NCBI GenBank assembly: GCA_001768155.1 | Contig: MENC01000263.1 | Coordinates: 1-5,111 of the forward strand | Source: Bacteroidetes bacterium GWA2_30_7 | GTDB taxonomy: Bacteria; Bacteroidota; Bacteroidia; Bacteroidales; GWF2-33-38 | DNA: 5,111 bases | Reading direction: 5' to 3' | Shown: one piece after another, positions 1 through 5,111 of the stretch | Numbering within the stretch: position 1 is the first letter of the stretch | Layout: every line of letters starts with the position of its first letter | Program-made: the position numbers and the translations under genes | The notes under the pieces: model-generated | The model's input: only the letters and a program-made list of their open reading frames with translations | Told to the model about the DNA's origin: nothing | Databases searched by the model: none

Positions 1-1
1 T

Positions 2-1321
2 ACCGACACAGGAGCTTTAGGATTTAGCCAGCAACAAAAAGGAACAATGATGGGAGTTGTAACAGCAATATTGTATTTATTGCCAATTCTAACTGGAGCC
101 ATCGCCGATAAAATTGGATTTAAAAAAGTTTTAATTGCTTCATTAATAATGATGTCGTCGGGATATTTATTAATTTCTCAATTTACATCTTATGCAGGAT
201 TTTTTATTTCATTTTTATATTTAGGCATTGGAGCATCATTATTTAAACCAATTATAGGTGCAACAATTACAAAAACAACAACAAAAGAAACTTCATCAAT
301 TGGTTTTGGTATTTTTTATATGCTCGTTAATATTGGTTCATTTATAGGTCCAATTTTTTCCTCAAAATTAAGAGAACATGGATGGCATTATGTCTTTTGG
401 ATGTCGTCTGCTGCAATAATATTAAATATAATTCTTACAGTTTTCTTTTTTAAAGTGCCTGAACAAAAGAAAAATACAGATTCGTTAACTAAGTCGTTAA
501 ATACAATTTTTTTAAACATTTACACTGTTTTAAAAGATTTAAAATTTGCATTTTTTCTTCTCCTAATAACTTGTTTTTGGGCAATGTATAATCAATTATT
601 TTACACATTACCAATTTTTATCGACCAATGGGTGAATACTGAAATGATTTACAGTTGGTTAAATAATATTTCTCCTTTATTGGCTGAGAATATTGGCACA
701 GCCGAAAAAAATATTGCTCCCGAAATGATTACAAATATTGATGCACTATACATAATTCTTTTTCAGATTATAATATCGGCTTTTGTTATGAGATTCAGAC
801 CTGTTTCGGCAATGACTATTGGAATTTTGACAGCTACAATTGGTTTAAGTTTGACTTTTTTTTCAAACAATGGTTTTATTTTGTTGGGCTTTATTTTGGT
901 TTTTGCAATTGGCGAAATGGCATCGTCTCCAAAAATTATTGAATATATTGGAAAAATTGCTCCACCCGATAAAACAGCTTTATATATAGGAACGTCATAT
1001 TTACCAATGGCTGGAGGCAATTTGCTTGCAGGTTATTTGTCGGGAAATGTATATTCTAAAATGTCTGATAAAATTTCAATTTTAAAGATAGAATTTGCAT
1101 CAAGAGGAATTGCAGTTCCTGAAATTAATCAAAACTTTACTAATAATGATTTAATTAAGAAGGCTTACGATGTTCTGAATATGAATAAATTACAACTTAA
1201 TACTTATTTGTGGGATAAATATAACCCTTCGTATATTTGGGTTGTGATTGCGTCAATTGGTTTATTTTCAGTAATTGGATTGTTGTTTTATGATTTTGTT
1301 TTGCTTAAAAAAAAGTATTGA
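2..1321 (+). CDS. MFS transporter, POT/peptide-symporter-like, 5' end outside window
   Basis: Partial inner-membrane transporter, probably a proton-coupled symporter of the POT (PTR2)-like branch of the MFS. The frame is open to the left edge (first full codon at 2-4), and residues before the Met at 47 (TDTGALGFSQQQKGT) look like the normal approach to a helix, so the gene starts upstream and 47 is not the start. 439 residues are visible. Numbering from nt 2: MFS motif A GAIADKIGFKK at 32-42; a POT-like G-x-G...FKP segment at 75-83; FW...Q near 192-198; and GEM...SP at 304-309, resembling the conserved Glu/Pro of POT helix 10. Hydrophobic helices alternate throughout, with a roughly 65-residue hydrophilic loop before the last helix and a KKKY end. 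The N-terminal ExxER-type proton motif, which would decide POT membership, lies outside the window. Substrate unknown; peptides are the family expectation. MFS is sure, POT-like is probable. Confidence 0.85.
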   Translation, partial: TDTGALGFSQQQKGTMMGVVTAILYLLPILTGAIADKIGFKKVLIASLIMMSSGYLLISQFTSYAGFFISFLYLGIGASLFKPIIGATITKTTTKETSSIGFGIFYMLVNIGSFIGPIFSSKLREHGWHYVFWMSSAAIILNIILTVFFFKVPEQKKNTDSLTKSLNTIFLNIYTVLKDLKFAFFLLLITCFWAMYNQLFYTLPIFIDQWVNTEMIYSWLNNISPLLAENIGTAEKNIAPEMITNIDALYIILFQIIISAFVMRFRPVSAMTIGILTATIGLSLTFFSNNGFILLGFILVFAIGEMASSPKIIEYIGKIAPPDKTALYIGTSYLPMAGGNLLAGYLSGNVYSKMSDKISILKIEFASRGIAVPEINQNFTNNDLIKKAYDVLNMNKLQLNTYLWDKYNPSYIWVVIASIGLFSVIGLLFYDFVLLKKKY

Positions 1322-1328
1322 GCTGTAA

Positions 1329-1336
1329 GAATAATA
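1329..1336. repeat. left target-site duplication copy GAATAATA
   Basis: Identical to 1549-1556 and directly abuts the outer end of the left inverted repeat. The next base (G) also matches on both sides, but on the left it belongs to the GTAA terminus. Confidence 0.6.
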
Positions 1337-1548
1337 GTAACTATTCAGCCTCTAATTAATCAATAAAATAGCCACAGATTCACAGATTAAGTCTATGATA
1401 ATTAAAACAATAACCAAATATTAATTACACAGATTAAACAACCAAAGATTGTTTATTCTGTGTAAATTTAAAAAAAACGATTAATTTTAATCTGTGAATC
1501 TGTGGCATATATTTGTTATTTAGCGTTTTAAATAGGGTGAATAGTTAC
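1337..1548. mobile_element. MITE-like non-autonomous element, IS66-type ends
   Basis: A 212-bp palindromic element without a coding frame. Seen directly: the left end (1337-1351) GTAACTATTCAGCCT and the reverse complement of the right end (1534-1548) GTAACTATTCACCCT match at 14 of 15 positions. The flanks carry the same 8 bp, GAATAATA, at 1329-1336 and 1549-1556, as expected for a target duplication. Known from the family: IS66-family insertion sequences have inverted repeats beginning GTAA and make 8-bp duplications. Inference: this is a non-autonomous derivative mobilised by an IS66-type transposase elsewhere in the genome. It sits 15 nt after the transporter stop codon. The TSD is AT-rich, but its exact placement against both inverted-repeat ends makes coincidence unlikely. 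Confidence 0.7.
1371..1506. repeat. nested inverted repeats made of CACAGATT units
   Basis: The outer arms 1371-1390 (GCCACAGATTCACAGATTAA) and 1487-1506 are perfect 20-bp reverse complements. An inner hairpin pairs 1427-1441 (ACACAGATTAAACAA) with 1449-1463, with one mismatch and a 7-nt loop. Further AATTAA/TTAATT pairing (1400-1405 with 1481-1486) may extend the outer stem. CACAGATT occurs at 1373, 1381 and 1428, and its complement AATCTGTG at 1489 and 1497. The whole forms the core of the MITE-like element and would fold strongly in RNA on either strand, so it may also stop or slow transcription between the convergent genes. Confidence 0.85.
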
Positions 1549-1556
1549 GAATAATA
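1549..1556. repeat. right target-site duplication copy GAATAATA
   Basis: Second copy of the 8-bp direct repeat, directly abutting the right inverted repeat that ends at 1548. Removing the element and one copy would leave about 40 nt between the transporter stop codon and the terminator stem. Confidence 0.6.
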
Positions 1557-1560
1557 GAAG

Positions 1561-1594
1561 AATAAAAAAAAGCTGTTTCGTACAAAACAGCTTT
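1561..1594 (-). terminator. Rho-independent terminator of the FKBP gene
   Basis: On the minus strand AAAGCTGTTT (1594-1585) pairs perfectly with AAACAGCTTT (1578-1569) around a 6-nt loop. The T-run continuing from the stem reaches about 1564. It lies 28 nt past the FKBP stop codon. On the plus strand the stem is followed only by CATTTATATT, a poorer U-tract, so it may work weakly for the transporter as well. Confidence 0.85.
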
Positions 1595-1621
1595 CATTTA
1601 TATTGAAATTTTCTGAACAGT

Positions 1622-2314
1622 TTATTTAGCAGGTTCTTTTTCGATAGATAATAACTCTAATTCAAAAATTAATGTAGAAAAAGGCTCAATTGAAGGTGGA
1701 TAACCTCTTTCGCCATAAGCTAAATTATAAGGAATATATAATTCCCATTTTGAACCAACTGGCATTAATTGTAAAGCTTCTGTCCAACCTGGAATTACTC
1801 CTTGAACTGGGAAGGTTGCCGGTTCATTTCTATCAACCGAACTGTCGAATTTAGTTCCGTCAACTAACGTTCCTGTATAATGAGTTTTAACTACATCATT
1901 AAGAGTTGGTTTGATACCATTACCTTCTTTAATAATTTTATATTGTAAACCACTAGGCAAACTAACAACACCAGCTTTAGATTTATTATCTGCTAGAAAT
2001 TTTTCATTTAAACCTTTTTTCTCCCCATATTGTTTTTGTAAATCTTTTTTGAAGAAATTTTCAACAATCTTATTTGCATCTTCAATACTAATTTTTGGGA
2101 CATCAGCGTAAAAATCTTCAATAGCTTTTACAAATGCTTTTACATTTATAGTATCTGGTCCTTGTGATTTTAGGTTTTTACCTACTTGCAAACCAATACT
2201 ATAACTCATCGAATCAATATCTGAAGTTAAACTTAATTGTTTTTCTGTCGAATTTTTACATGAAAATAAAAATAAGAACGCAACTCCAAATGTTAAAAAA
2301 TACAATTTATTCAT
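1622..2314 (-). CDS. FKBP-type peptidyl-prolyl cis-trans isomerase, lipoprotein
   Basis: A 230-residue envelope foldase that would catalyse cis-trans isomerisation of prolyl bonds. The N-terminus has a short charged start, a hydrophobic stretch and the lipobox LFSC with Cys19, so a signal-peptidase-II-processed lipoprotein is predicted. Residues about 31-115 form the helical FKBP_N/Mip-like dimerisation region; residues about 120-226 are the FKBP_C catalytic domain. Active-site positions known from FKBP12 are present: Tyr136, Phe146, Asp147, Arg152, Phe158, Val163-Ile164, Trp167, Tyr200 and Phe217. Length and domain order fit the FkpA/Mip type. The Met at 2312-2314 is preferred because it sits directly before the signal sequence; no Shine-Dalgarno is visible, which is normal in Bacteroidota. 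A TAnnTTTG promoter lies upstream and a strong terminator downstream, so the gene is probably monocistronic. The fold and lipoprotein calls are firm; the client proteins are unknown. Confidence 0.93.
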   Translation of the reverse strand: MNKLYFLTFGVAFLFLFSCKNSTEKQLSLTSDIDSMSYSIGLQVGKNLKSQGPDTINVKAFVKAIEDFYADVPKISIEDANKIVENFFKKDLQKQYGEKKGLNEKFLADNKSKAGVVSLPSGLQYKIIKEGNGIKPTLNDVVKTHYTGTLVDGTKFDSSVDRNEPATFPVQGVIPGWTEALQLMPVGSKWELYIPYNLAYGERGYPPSIEPFSTLIFELELLSIEKEPAK

Positions 2315-2342
2315 ACTTATAATGTTTAATAATTTAATTTCG

Positions 2343-2372
2343 CAAATGTATGATTAATTTTTTTATTGCTAA
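2343..2372 (-). promoter_or_regulatory. Bacteroidetes-type promoter for the FKBP gene
   Basis: The minus strand reads TACATTTG at 2350-2343, an exact match to the Bacteroidetes primary-sigma -7 consensus TAnnTTTG. TTAG (2372-2369), one base off the -33 TTTG, lies 18 nt upstream. Transcription would begin near 2336, giving a leader of about 20 nt before the ATG at 2314. No equally good match exists on the plus strand for the divergent gene; TATTTTCG at 2374-2381 and TAATTTCG at 2335-2342 are each one base off and lack a -33 partner. Confidence 0.6.
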
Positions 2373-2393
2373 TTATTTTCGGATTTTATTATT

Positions 2394-4259
2394 ATGGTAA
2401 AATTTATTCTTCGTTATTTCTTTGGAATTTACTTATTCTGGATGCTTTTTTCGTTTCTTAACAGACTTGTTTTCATATTATTTAACATTAATCAGTTTTA
2501 TAATGTAGATTTTTTAGAAATTGTAAAATCATTTTGGTTTGCTTTGCCGTTAGACCATGCTATCGCTTGTTATTTACTTGTATTACCATTTTTGTTTATA
2601 TTCACTTTTTCATTATTTCGTTACAAAGTTTTTCTAAAAATAACTAATTGGATAACTTATCTGTTTATATTTATTATATCATTAATAACATCAGCTGAAT
2701 TAGGAATTTATGACGAATGGAAAGTAAAGCTTAATTATAAAGCAATTTCATATATTCAACATCCTGATGAGGTTATAAATTCTGCAAAAGGTTATATACT
2801 TTTTTTTGGTGTACTATTGTTAATATTTCAGACAGGAATAGGCATTTTTCTATTAAATAAAATTCTTAAATTTAAAGATGAAAACCTTAAAAAAAATTAC
2901 CGTTTTTCAATTTACTTTTTCTTAATAACTCCGGTTTTTATTTTTCTTGGTATGAGAGGAGGTTGGCAACCAATACCAATAAATCAGAGCGAAGTATATT
3001 TCTCAAAACATAATATTGTTAACCTTGCAACTGTAAATTCTACATACAATTTAATGCATAGTATTGAGCAAAATCGTGGATTTTTAACATCAAATCCGTT
3101 TAAATATTTTGATGATAAAGAAGTGAAAAATTTAATAGATAAGTTACATTATGTAGAAAAAGACACAACTGAATTATTTTTAAATGAGAGCATTAAAAAA
3201 CCTAACCTAGTTTTTATTATACTTGAAAGTTGGTCGGCAGATATGTTAAAATGTTGTGGCGGTTACGATAGTGTATCACCATGTTTTGATAAACTTGCTA
3301 AAGATGGAATACTTTTCGATAATGTAATTTCATCGGGAACTGTTTCGGACCAAGGAATGGCTGCAATTTTAAGTGGTTATCCGGCACAGCCAACAGTTTC
3401 AATTATTAAACAAGAATCAAAATATGACGATTTACCGTGTTTTGCACATAATTTTCAAAAAGATGGATATTATACATCATTTTATTTTGGTGGACAGCTA
3501 AATTATGGAAATATTAAAGGTTTCATTTATTATAATAACTTTGATAAAATTATTGAACAATACGATTTTGATTCGTCTATTCCAAGAGGGCGACTTGGTG
3601 TTCACGATGAGTTCGTTTTCGATAGATTGATTAATGATTTAAACAGTTTTAAACAACCATTTTTGAATATTTATTTTACACTTAGTACACATTCGCCATT
3701 CGATTTTCCCATGAAATATAAATTTAGTTGGGGAGGCGAACTTAATGGTTATGTTAATTCAGTTGCTTATACAGATAGTTGCATTGGAGTATTTTTCGAA
3801 AAAGCCAAAAAAACGGAATGGTATAAAAATACTGTTTTTGTTTTAATGTCAGACCATAGTCATGGAAATCCAAAGTTAAGACCCTTTCATGCAAGTTCTT
3901 ACCGTAGAATTCCATTATTATTTACAGGTGAACCTATAAAAGAAGCTTATAAAGGAAAAGTTATTCATAAAATATTTGCACAAACTGATGTAACAGCAAC
4001 TCTATTAGCACAATTTGGATACAATTTTTCTGAATTTCATTGGAGTAAAAACATGATGAATCCTTATACTAAGGAATTTGCATATTATTCTTTCGATAAT
4101 GGTGTAGGCTGGGCTGTTAAAGATAATAATTTCGCTTACGACCATGATTTAAATTTATTTTACGACGATTCGTTTGTTCCAAGTGCAAATAAAGACAGTT
4201 TGATAAAAGATGGAAAGGCTTATTTACAAGCATTATTTAAGGAATATTCAGAGTTTTAA
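2394..4259 (+). CDS. LTA synthase family sulfatase-fold membrane protein
   Basis: A 621-residue protein of the COG1368 (LTA synthase/MdoB) type. An N-terminal membrane part has about five helices (roughly 7-32, 56-76, 83-101, 134-156, 170-186), followed by a periplasmic alkaline-phosphatase-like domain. The segment GMRGGWQPIPIN (186-197) and the SGYPAQP segment (327-333) are typical of the Bacteroidetes branch. Likely metal and active-site residues are Glu278 (ILES), Ser318 in GTVSDQG, His433 (STHSPF), and Asp487-His488 (MSDHSHG); GRLGVHDE at 399-406 is also family-like. The nucleophile position appears to be Ser rather than the usual Thr. Relatives move phosphoglycerol or phosphoethanolamine head groups from phospholipid onto envelope glycans or lipids. 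Gram-negative Bacteroidota lack classical LTA, so the acceptor here is unknown. The Met at 2394 directly precedes the first helix. The 79-bp upstream gap is shared with the divergent FKBP gene. Confidence 0.9.
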   Translation: MVKFILRYFFGIYLFWMLFSFLNRLVFILFNINQFYNVDFLEIVKSFWFALPLDHAIACYLLVLPFLFIFTFSLFRYKVFLKITNWITYLFIFIISLITSAELGIYDEWKVKLNYKAISYIQHPDEVINSAKGYILFFGVLLLIFQTGIGIFLLNKILKFKDENLKKNYRFSIYFFLITPVFIFLGMRGGWQPIPINQSEVYFSKHNIVNLATVNSTYNLMHSIEQNRGFLTSNPFKYFDDKEVKNLIDKLHYVEKDTTELFLNESIKKPNLVFIILESWSADMLKCCGGYDSVSPCFDKLAKDGILFDNVISSGTVSDQGMAAILSGYPAQPTVSIIKQESKYDDLPCFAHNFQKDGYYTSFYFGGQLNYGNIKGFIYYNNFDKIIEQYDFDSSIPRGRLGVHDEFVFDRLINDLNSFKQPFLNIYFTLSTHSPFDFPMKYKFSWGGELNGYVNSVAYTDSCIGVFFEKAKKTEWYKNTVFVLMSDHSHGNPKLRPFHASSYRRIPLLFTGEPIKEAYKGKVIHKIFAQTDVTATLLAQFGYNFSEFHWSKNMMNPYTKEFAYYSFDNGVGWAVKDNNFAYDHDLNLFYDDSFVPSANKDSLIKDGKAYLQALFKEYSEF

Positions 4260-4344
4260 GGATATTGAAAGTTATTGAAATGCTTTTTTTTAATAGCCAG
4301 AATGAACCTGACATATTTTTCTTCTATTTATATTTTTTGACAGA

Positions 4345-4382
4345 GCTTTCCGATGAATCGGAACAAGCCGTGTGCCTTTTTT
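4345..4382 (+). terminator. possible weak terminator / palindrome downstream of sulfatase
   Basis: TTCCGAT (4348-4354) pairs with ATCGGAA (4357-4363), and GCT/AGC (4345-4347 with 4366-4368) can extend the stem past a 2-nt bulge. A run of six T lies at 4377-4382, eight bases after the stem, farther than in a standard intrinsic terminator. The patch is visibly richer in G and C than its surroundings. It shares its TCCGAT...ATCGGA core with the palindrome at 4973-4987 on the other side of the VOC gene, so it may be a repeat relic instead of a terminator. A plain T8 run at 4284-4291 is closer to the sulfatase stop but has only a 4-bp stem before it. Confidence 0.3.
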
Positions 4383-4447
4383 AGTCATGAATGTTTCATT
4401 TGACATTACGAATTAAAAAAACTTACAAAAAATTCATTTAGGGTTGA

Positions 4448-4927
4448 TTATTTTTTCCAGTTTTGTATTTCAATAATATTGCCTTCAGGGTCGGTAGTAT
4501 AAACTACAGTTAAAATACCAATACCTTCAACTTTTTTTGTAACTAATTCACCATAAAGCCTTCCCCCATTTTCGAGAACTTTGTTAGTAATCTTTTGAAC
4601 ATCATCTACATGGAAAGCAATGTGTGCAAGTCCATAGCTATTAATTTTTGGATTTATTACAGTACTATTATTATTTTCGTATTCGAATATTTCTAAAGTA
4701 GGAGCGGGGGAGTAGCCGGGCAATTCTAAATGAATACCTCTGATTTTTGCATTTTCGATATTTGTTAATTTATCAAGCCATTCGCCAGACAAATTTCTTT
4801 CAGGATATAGTGGTTTACAATTAAATACATCAATATAAAACTGAGCAAGTTTTTTCCAGTTTTTCGATACTATGTTTGTATGGACAAATTTGATTGAAGA
4901 ATTATTAGCCATGAATTTAATATTCAT
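4448..4927 (-). CDS. VOC family (glyoxalase/dioxygenase-fold) metalloprotein
   Basis: A 159-residue soluble protein of the vicinal oxygen chelate superfamily with two beta-alpha-beta-beta-beta modules. The first module carries HTNIV...FY.DVF (16-35) and the GIHLELPGY...TLEIFEY run (64-83); the second carries AHIAFHVDDV (101-110) and DPEGNIIEIQNW (146-157). The classical metal ligands are all visible as His16, Glu79, His102 and Glu153, matching the His/Glu/His/Glu pattern of glyoxalase I, so the protein is probably an active metal enzyme. The substrate cannot be read from sequence; LSGEWLDKL (46-54) is shared with a widespread uncharacterised VOC subgroup. Two in-frame ATGs compete: 4927 and 4912 (residue 6). 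Neither has a Shine-Dalgarno; the second (MANNSSIKF) gives the more usual N-terminus. No TAnnTTTG is seen upstream within the window, so it may share a transcript with the gene entering from the right. Confidence 0.9.
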   Translation of the reverse strand: MNIKFMANNSSIKFVHTNIVSKNWKKLAQFYIDVFNCKPLYPERNLSGEWLDKLTNIENAKIRGIHLELPGYSPAPTLEIFEYENNNSTVINPKINSYGLAHIAFHVDDVQKITNKVLENGGRLYGELVTKKVEGIGILTVVYTTDPEGNIIEIQNWKK

Positions 4928-4940
4928 TTTTATTAAAAAA

Positions 4941-4988
4941 GAGCGGGAAACGGGGATCGAACCCGCGACCCCTCCGATAGAATCGGAG
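4941..4988 (-). pseudogene. tRNA 3' half (tRNA-Gly-like tail), truncated
   Basis: Reading the minus strand: stem CTCCG (4988-4984), 7-nt loop ATTCTAT, stem CGGAG (4976-4972), variable GGGTC, T-stem GCGGG, T-loop TTCGATC, T-stem CCCGT (4954-4950), acceptor strand TTCCCGC (4949-4943), discriminator T, then C. Every 3'-half element is in register. The D-arm and 5' acceptor strand (GCGGGAA would be expected) are absent; the bases before 4988 are the end of a coding frame. The acceptor sequence with U73 fits bacterial tRNA-Gly. The anticodon arm does not: its loop would read TCT and it can close to a 7-bp palindrome (4988-4982 with 4978-4972). It is therefore a non-functional tail, best explained as a recombination or attachment remnant. 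A T6 run (4940-4935) follows directly. Confidence 0.7.
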
Positions 4989-4992
4989 TGAT

Positions 4993-5109
4993 CTATACAG
5001 GAAATTCATCAATAAATTGTTTTGTATATTTACGGCTCTTCATTTTTTTGATTTTGAACTCCATTTGTCTGGCTAATTTTAAGTCCTTGCAAGGAATAAA
5101 GGCTATCAA
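4993..5109 (-). CDS. C-terminal end of probable GIY-YIG endonuclease, 5' end outside window
   Basis: An open minus-strand frame entering from the right edge and stopping at TAG (4995-4993), with 38 residues visible. The stretch LARQMEFKIKKMKSRKY resembles the C-terminus of small GIY-YIG nucleases of Bacteroidota, where a helix of the type A-x-x-x-E-x-x-I-K-K-M-K-S-R-K-Y carries the conserved metal-binding Glu. The residues after it (TKQFIDEFPV) are shorter than the usual tail, and the stop codon falls 4 nt before the tRNA-like 3' half, as if the original end had been replaced at the junction. The catalytic GIY and YIG motifs would lie outside the window, so the family call rests on this one helix. 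A second minus frame is also open here to a TAA, but its residues look like nothing known. Confidence 0.5.
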   Translation of the reverse strand: MIAFIPCKDLKLARQMEFKIKKMKSRKYTKQFIDEFPV

Positions 5110-5111
5110 TT

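Noticed and set aside
763..1020. 85-codon minus-strand open frame within the transporter gene
   Set aside because: It lies antisense to a well-supported transporter and its residues look like the complement of membrane-helix codons; no family resemblance.
1371..1506. CRISPR-like array of CACAGATT repeats
   Set aside because: The units are only 8 bp, irregularly spaced and arranged as inverted repeats, with no spacers of constant length.
1911..2111. 66-codon plus-strand open frame within the FKBP gene
   Set aside because: Antisense shadow of the conserved FKBP coding frame, with no recognisable motif.
2374..2381. Plus-strand promoter TATTTTCG for the sulfatase
   Set aside because: One base off TAnnTTTG, no -33 partner, and it would leave a leader of only a few bases; too weak to list.
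2394..4259. Naming the sulfatase gene ltaS, mdoB/opgB or eptA
   Set aside because: The family is clear, but a Gram-negative Bacteroidota host has no classical LTA and the sequence does not show the acceptor.
4263..4280. Direct repeat TATTGAAA, two copies 10 bp apart
   Set aside because: Short and AT-rich with only two copies; expected by chance in this composition.
4941..4988. Functional tRNA gene (anticodon TCT) on the minus strand
   Set aside because: There is no D-arm and no 5' acceptor strand within reach upstream, and the acceptor/U73 identity (Gly) conflicts with the apparent anticodon.

Overview
The window is strongly AT-rich and reads as a chromosomal segment of a Bacteroidota (Bacteroidetes) bacterium. 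Evidence: start codons lack clear Shine-Dalgarno sequences, one promoter matches the Bacteroidetes TAnnTTTG element, and the genes are a POT-like MFS transporter, an FKBP lipoprotein and a Bacteroidetes-type LTA-synthase-family sulfatase. The genus cannot be told from the sequence.

Layout from left to right. Nucleotides 2-1321 (+) hold the C-terminal part of an MFS/POT-type transporter that enters from the left edge. At 1322-1621 lies a gene-free gap carrying a compact palindromic element (about 1337-1548) with 15-bp imperfect terminal inverted repeats starting GTAA and an 8-bp direct repeat at its edges. Its interior has nested inverted repeats built of CACAGATT units. A Rho-independent terminator follows at 1569-1594 for the next, convergent gene. 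At 1622-2314 (-) is an FKBP-type peptidyl-prolyl isomerase lipoprotein. A 79-bp divergent promoter gap separates it from 2394-4259 (+), a membrane-anchored alkaline-phosphatase/sulfatase-fold transferase of the LTA synthase family. The gap 4260-4447 holds a small GC-richer palindrome. At 4448-4927 (-) is a VOC (glyoxalase-fold) protein with an intact His/Glu/His/Glu metal site. Just upstream of it, on the same strand, are a 3' tRNA half without D-arm or 5' acceptor strand (4941-4988) and the C-terminal end of what looks like a GIY-YIG endonuclease (4993-5109), cut by the right window edge.

The genes do not form one pathway. FKBP and sulfatase are divergently transcribed envelope genes, the transporter converges on FKBP, and VOC follows the GIY-YIG/tRNA-tail unit on the minus strand. 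The two most interesting structures are the IS66-like miniature element inserted 15 nt after the transporter stop codon, and the GIY-YIG gene whose 3' end is attached to a tRNA-Gly-like 3' half. The latter suggests a small mobile unit.
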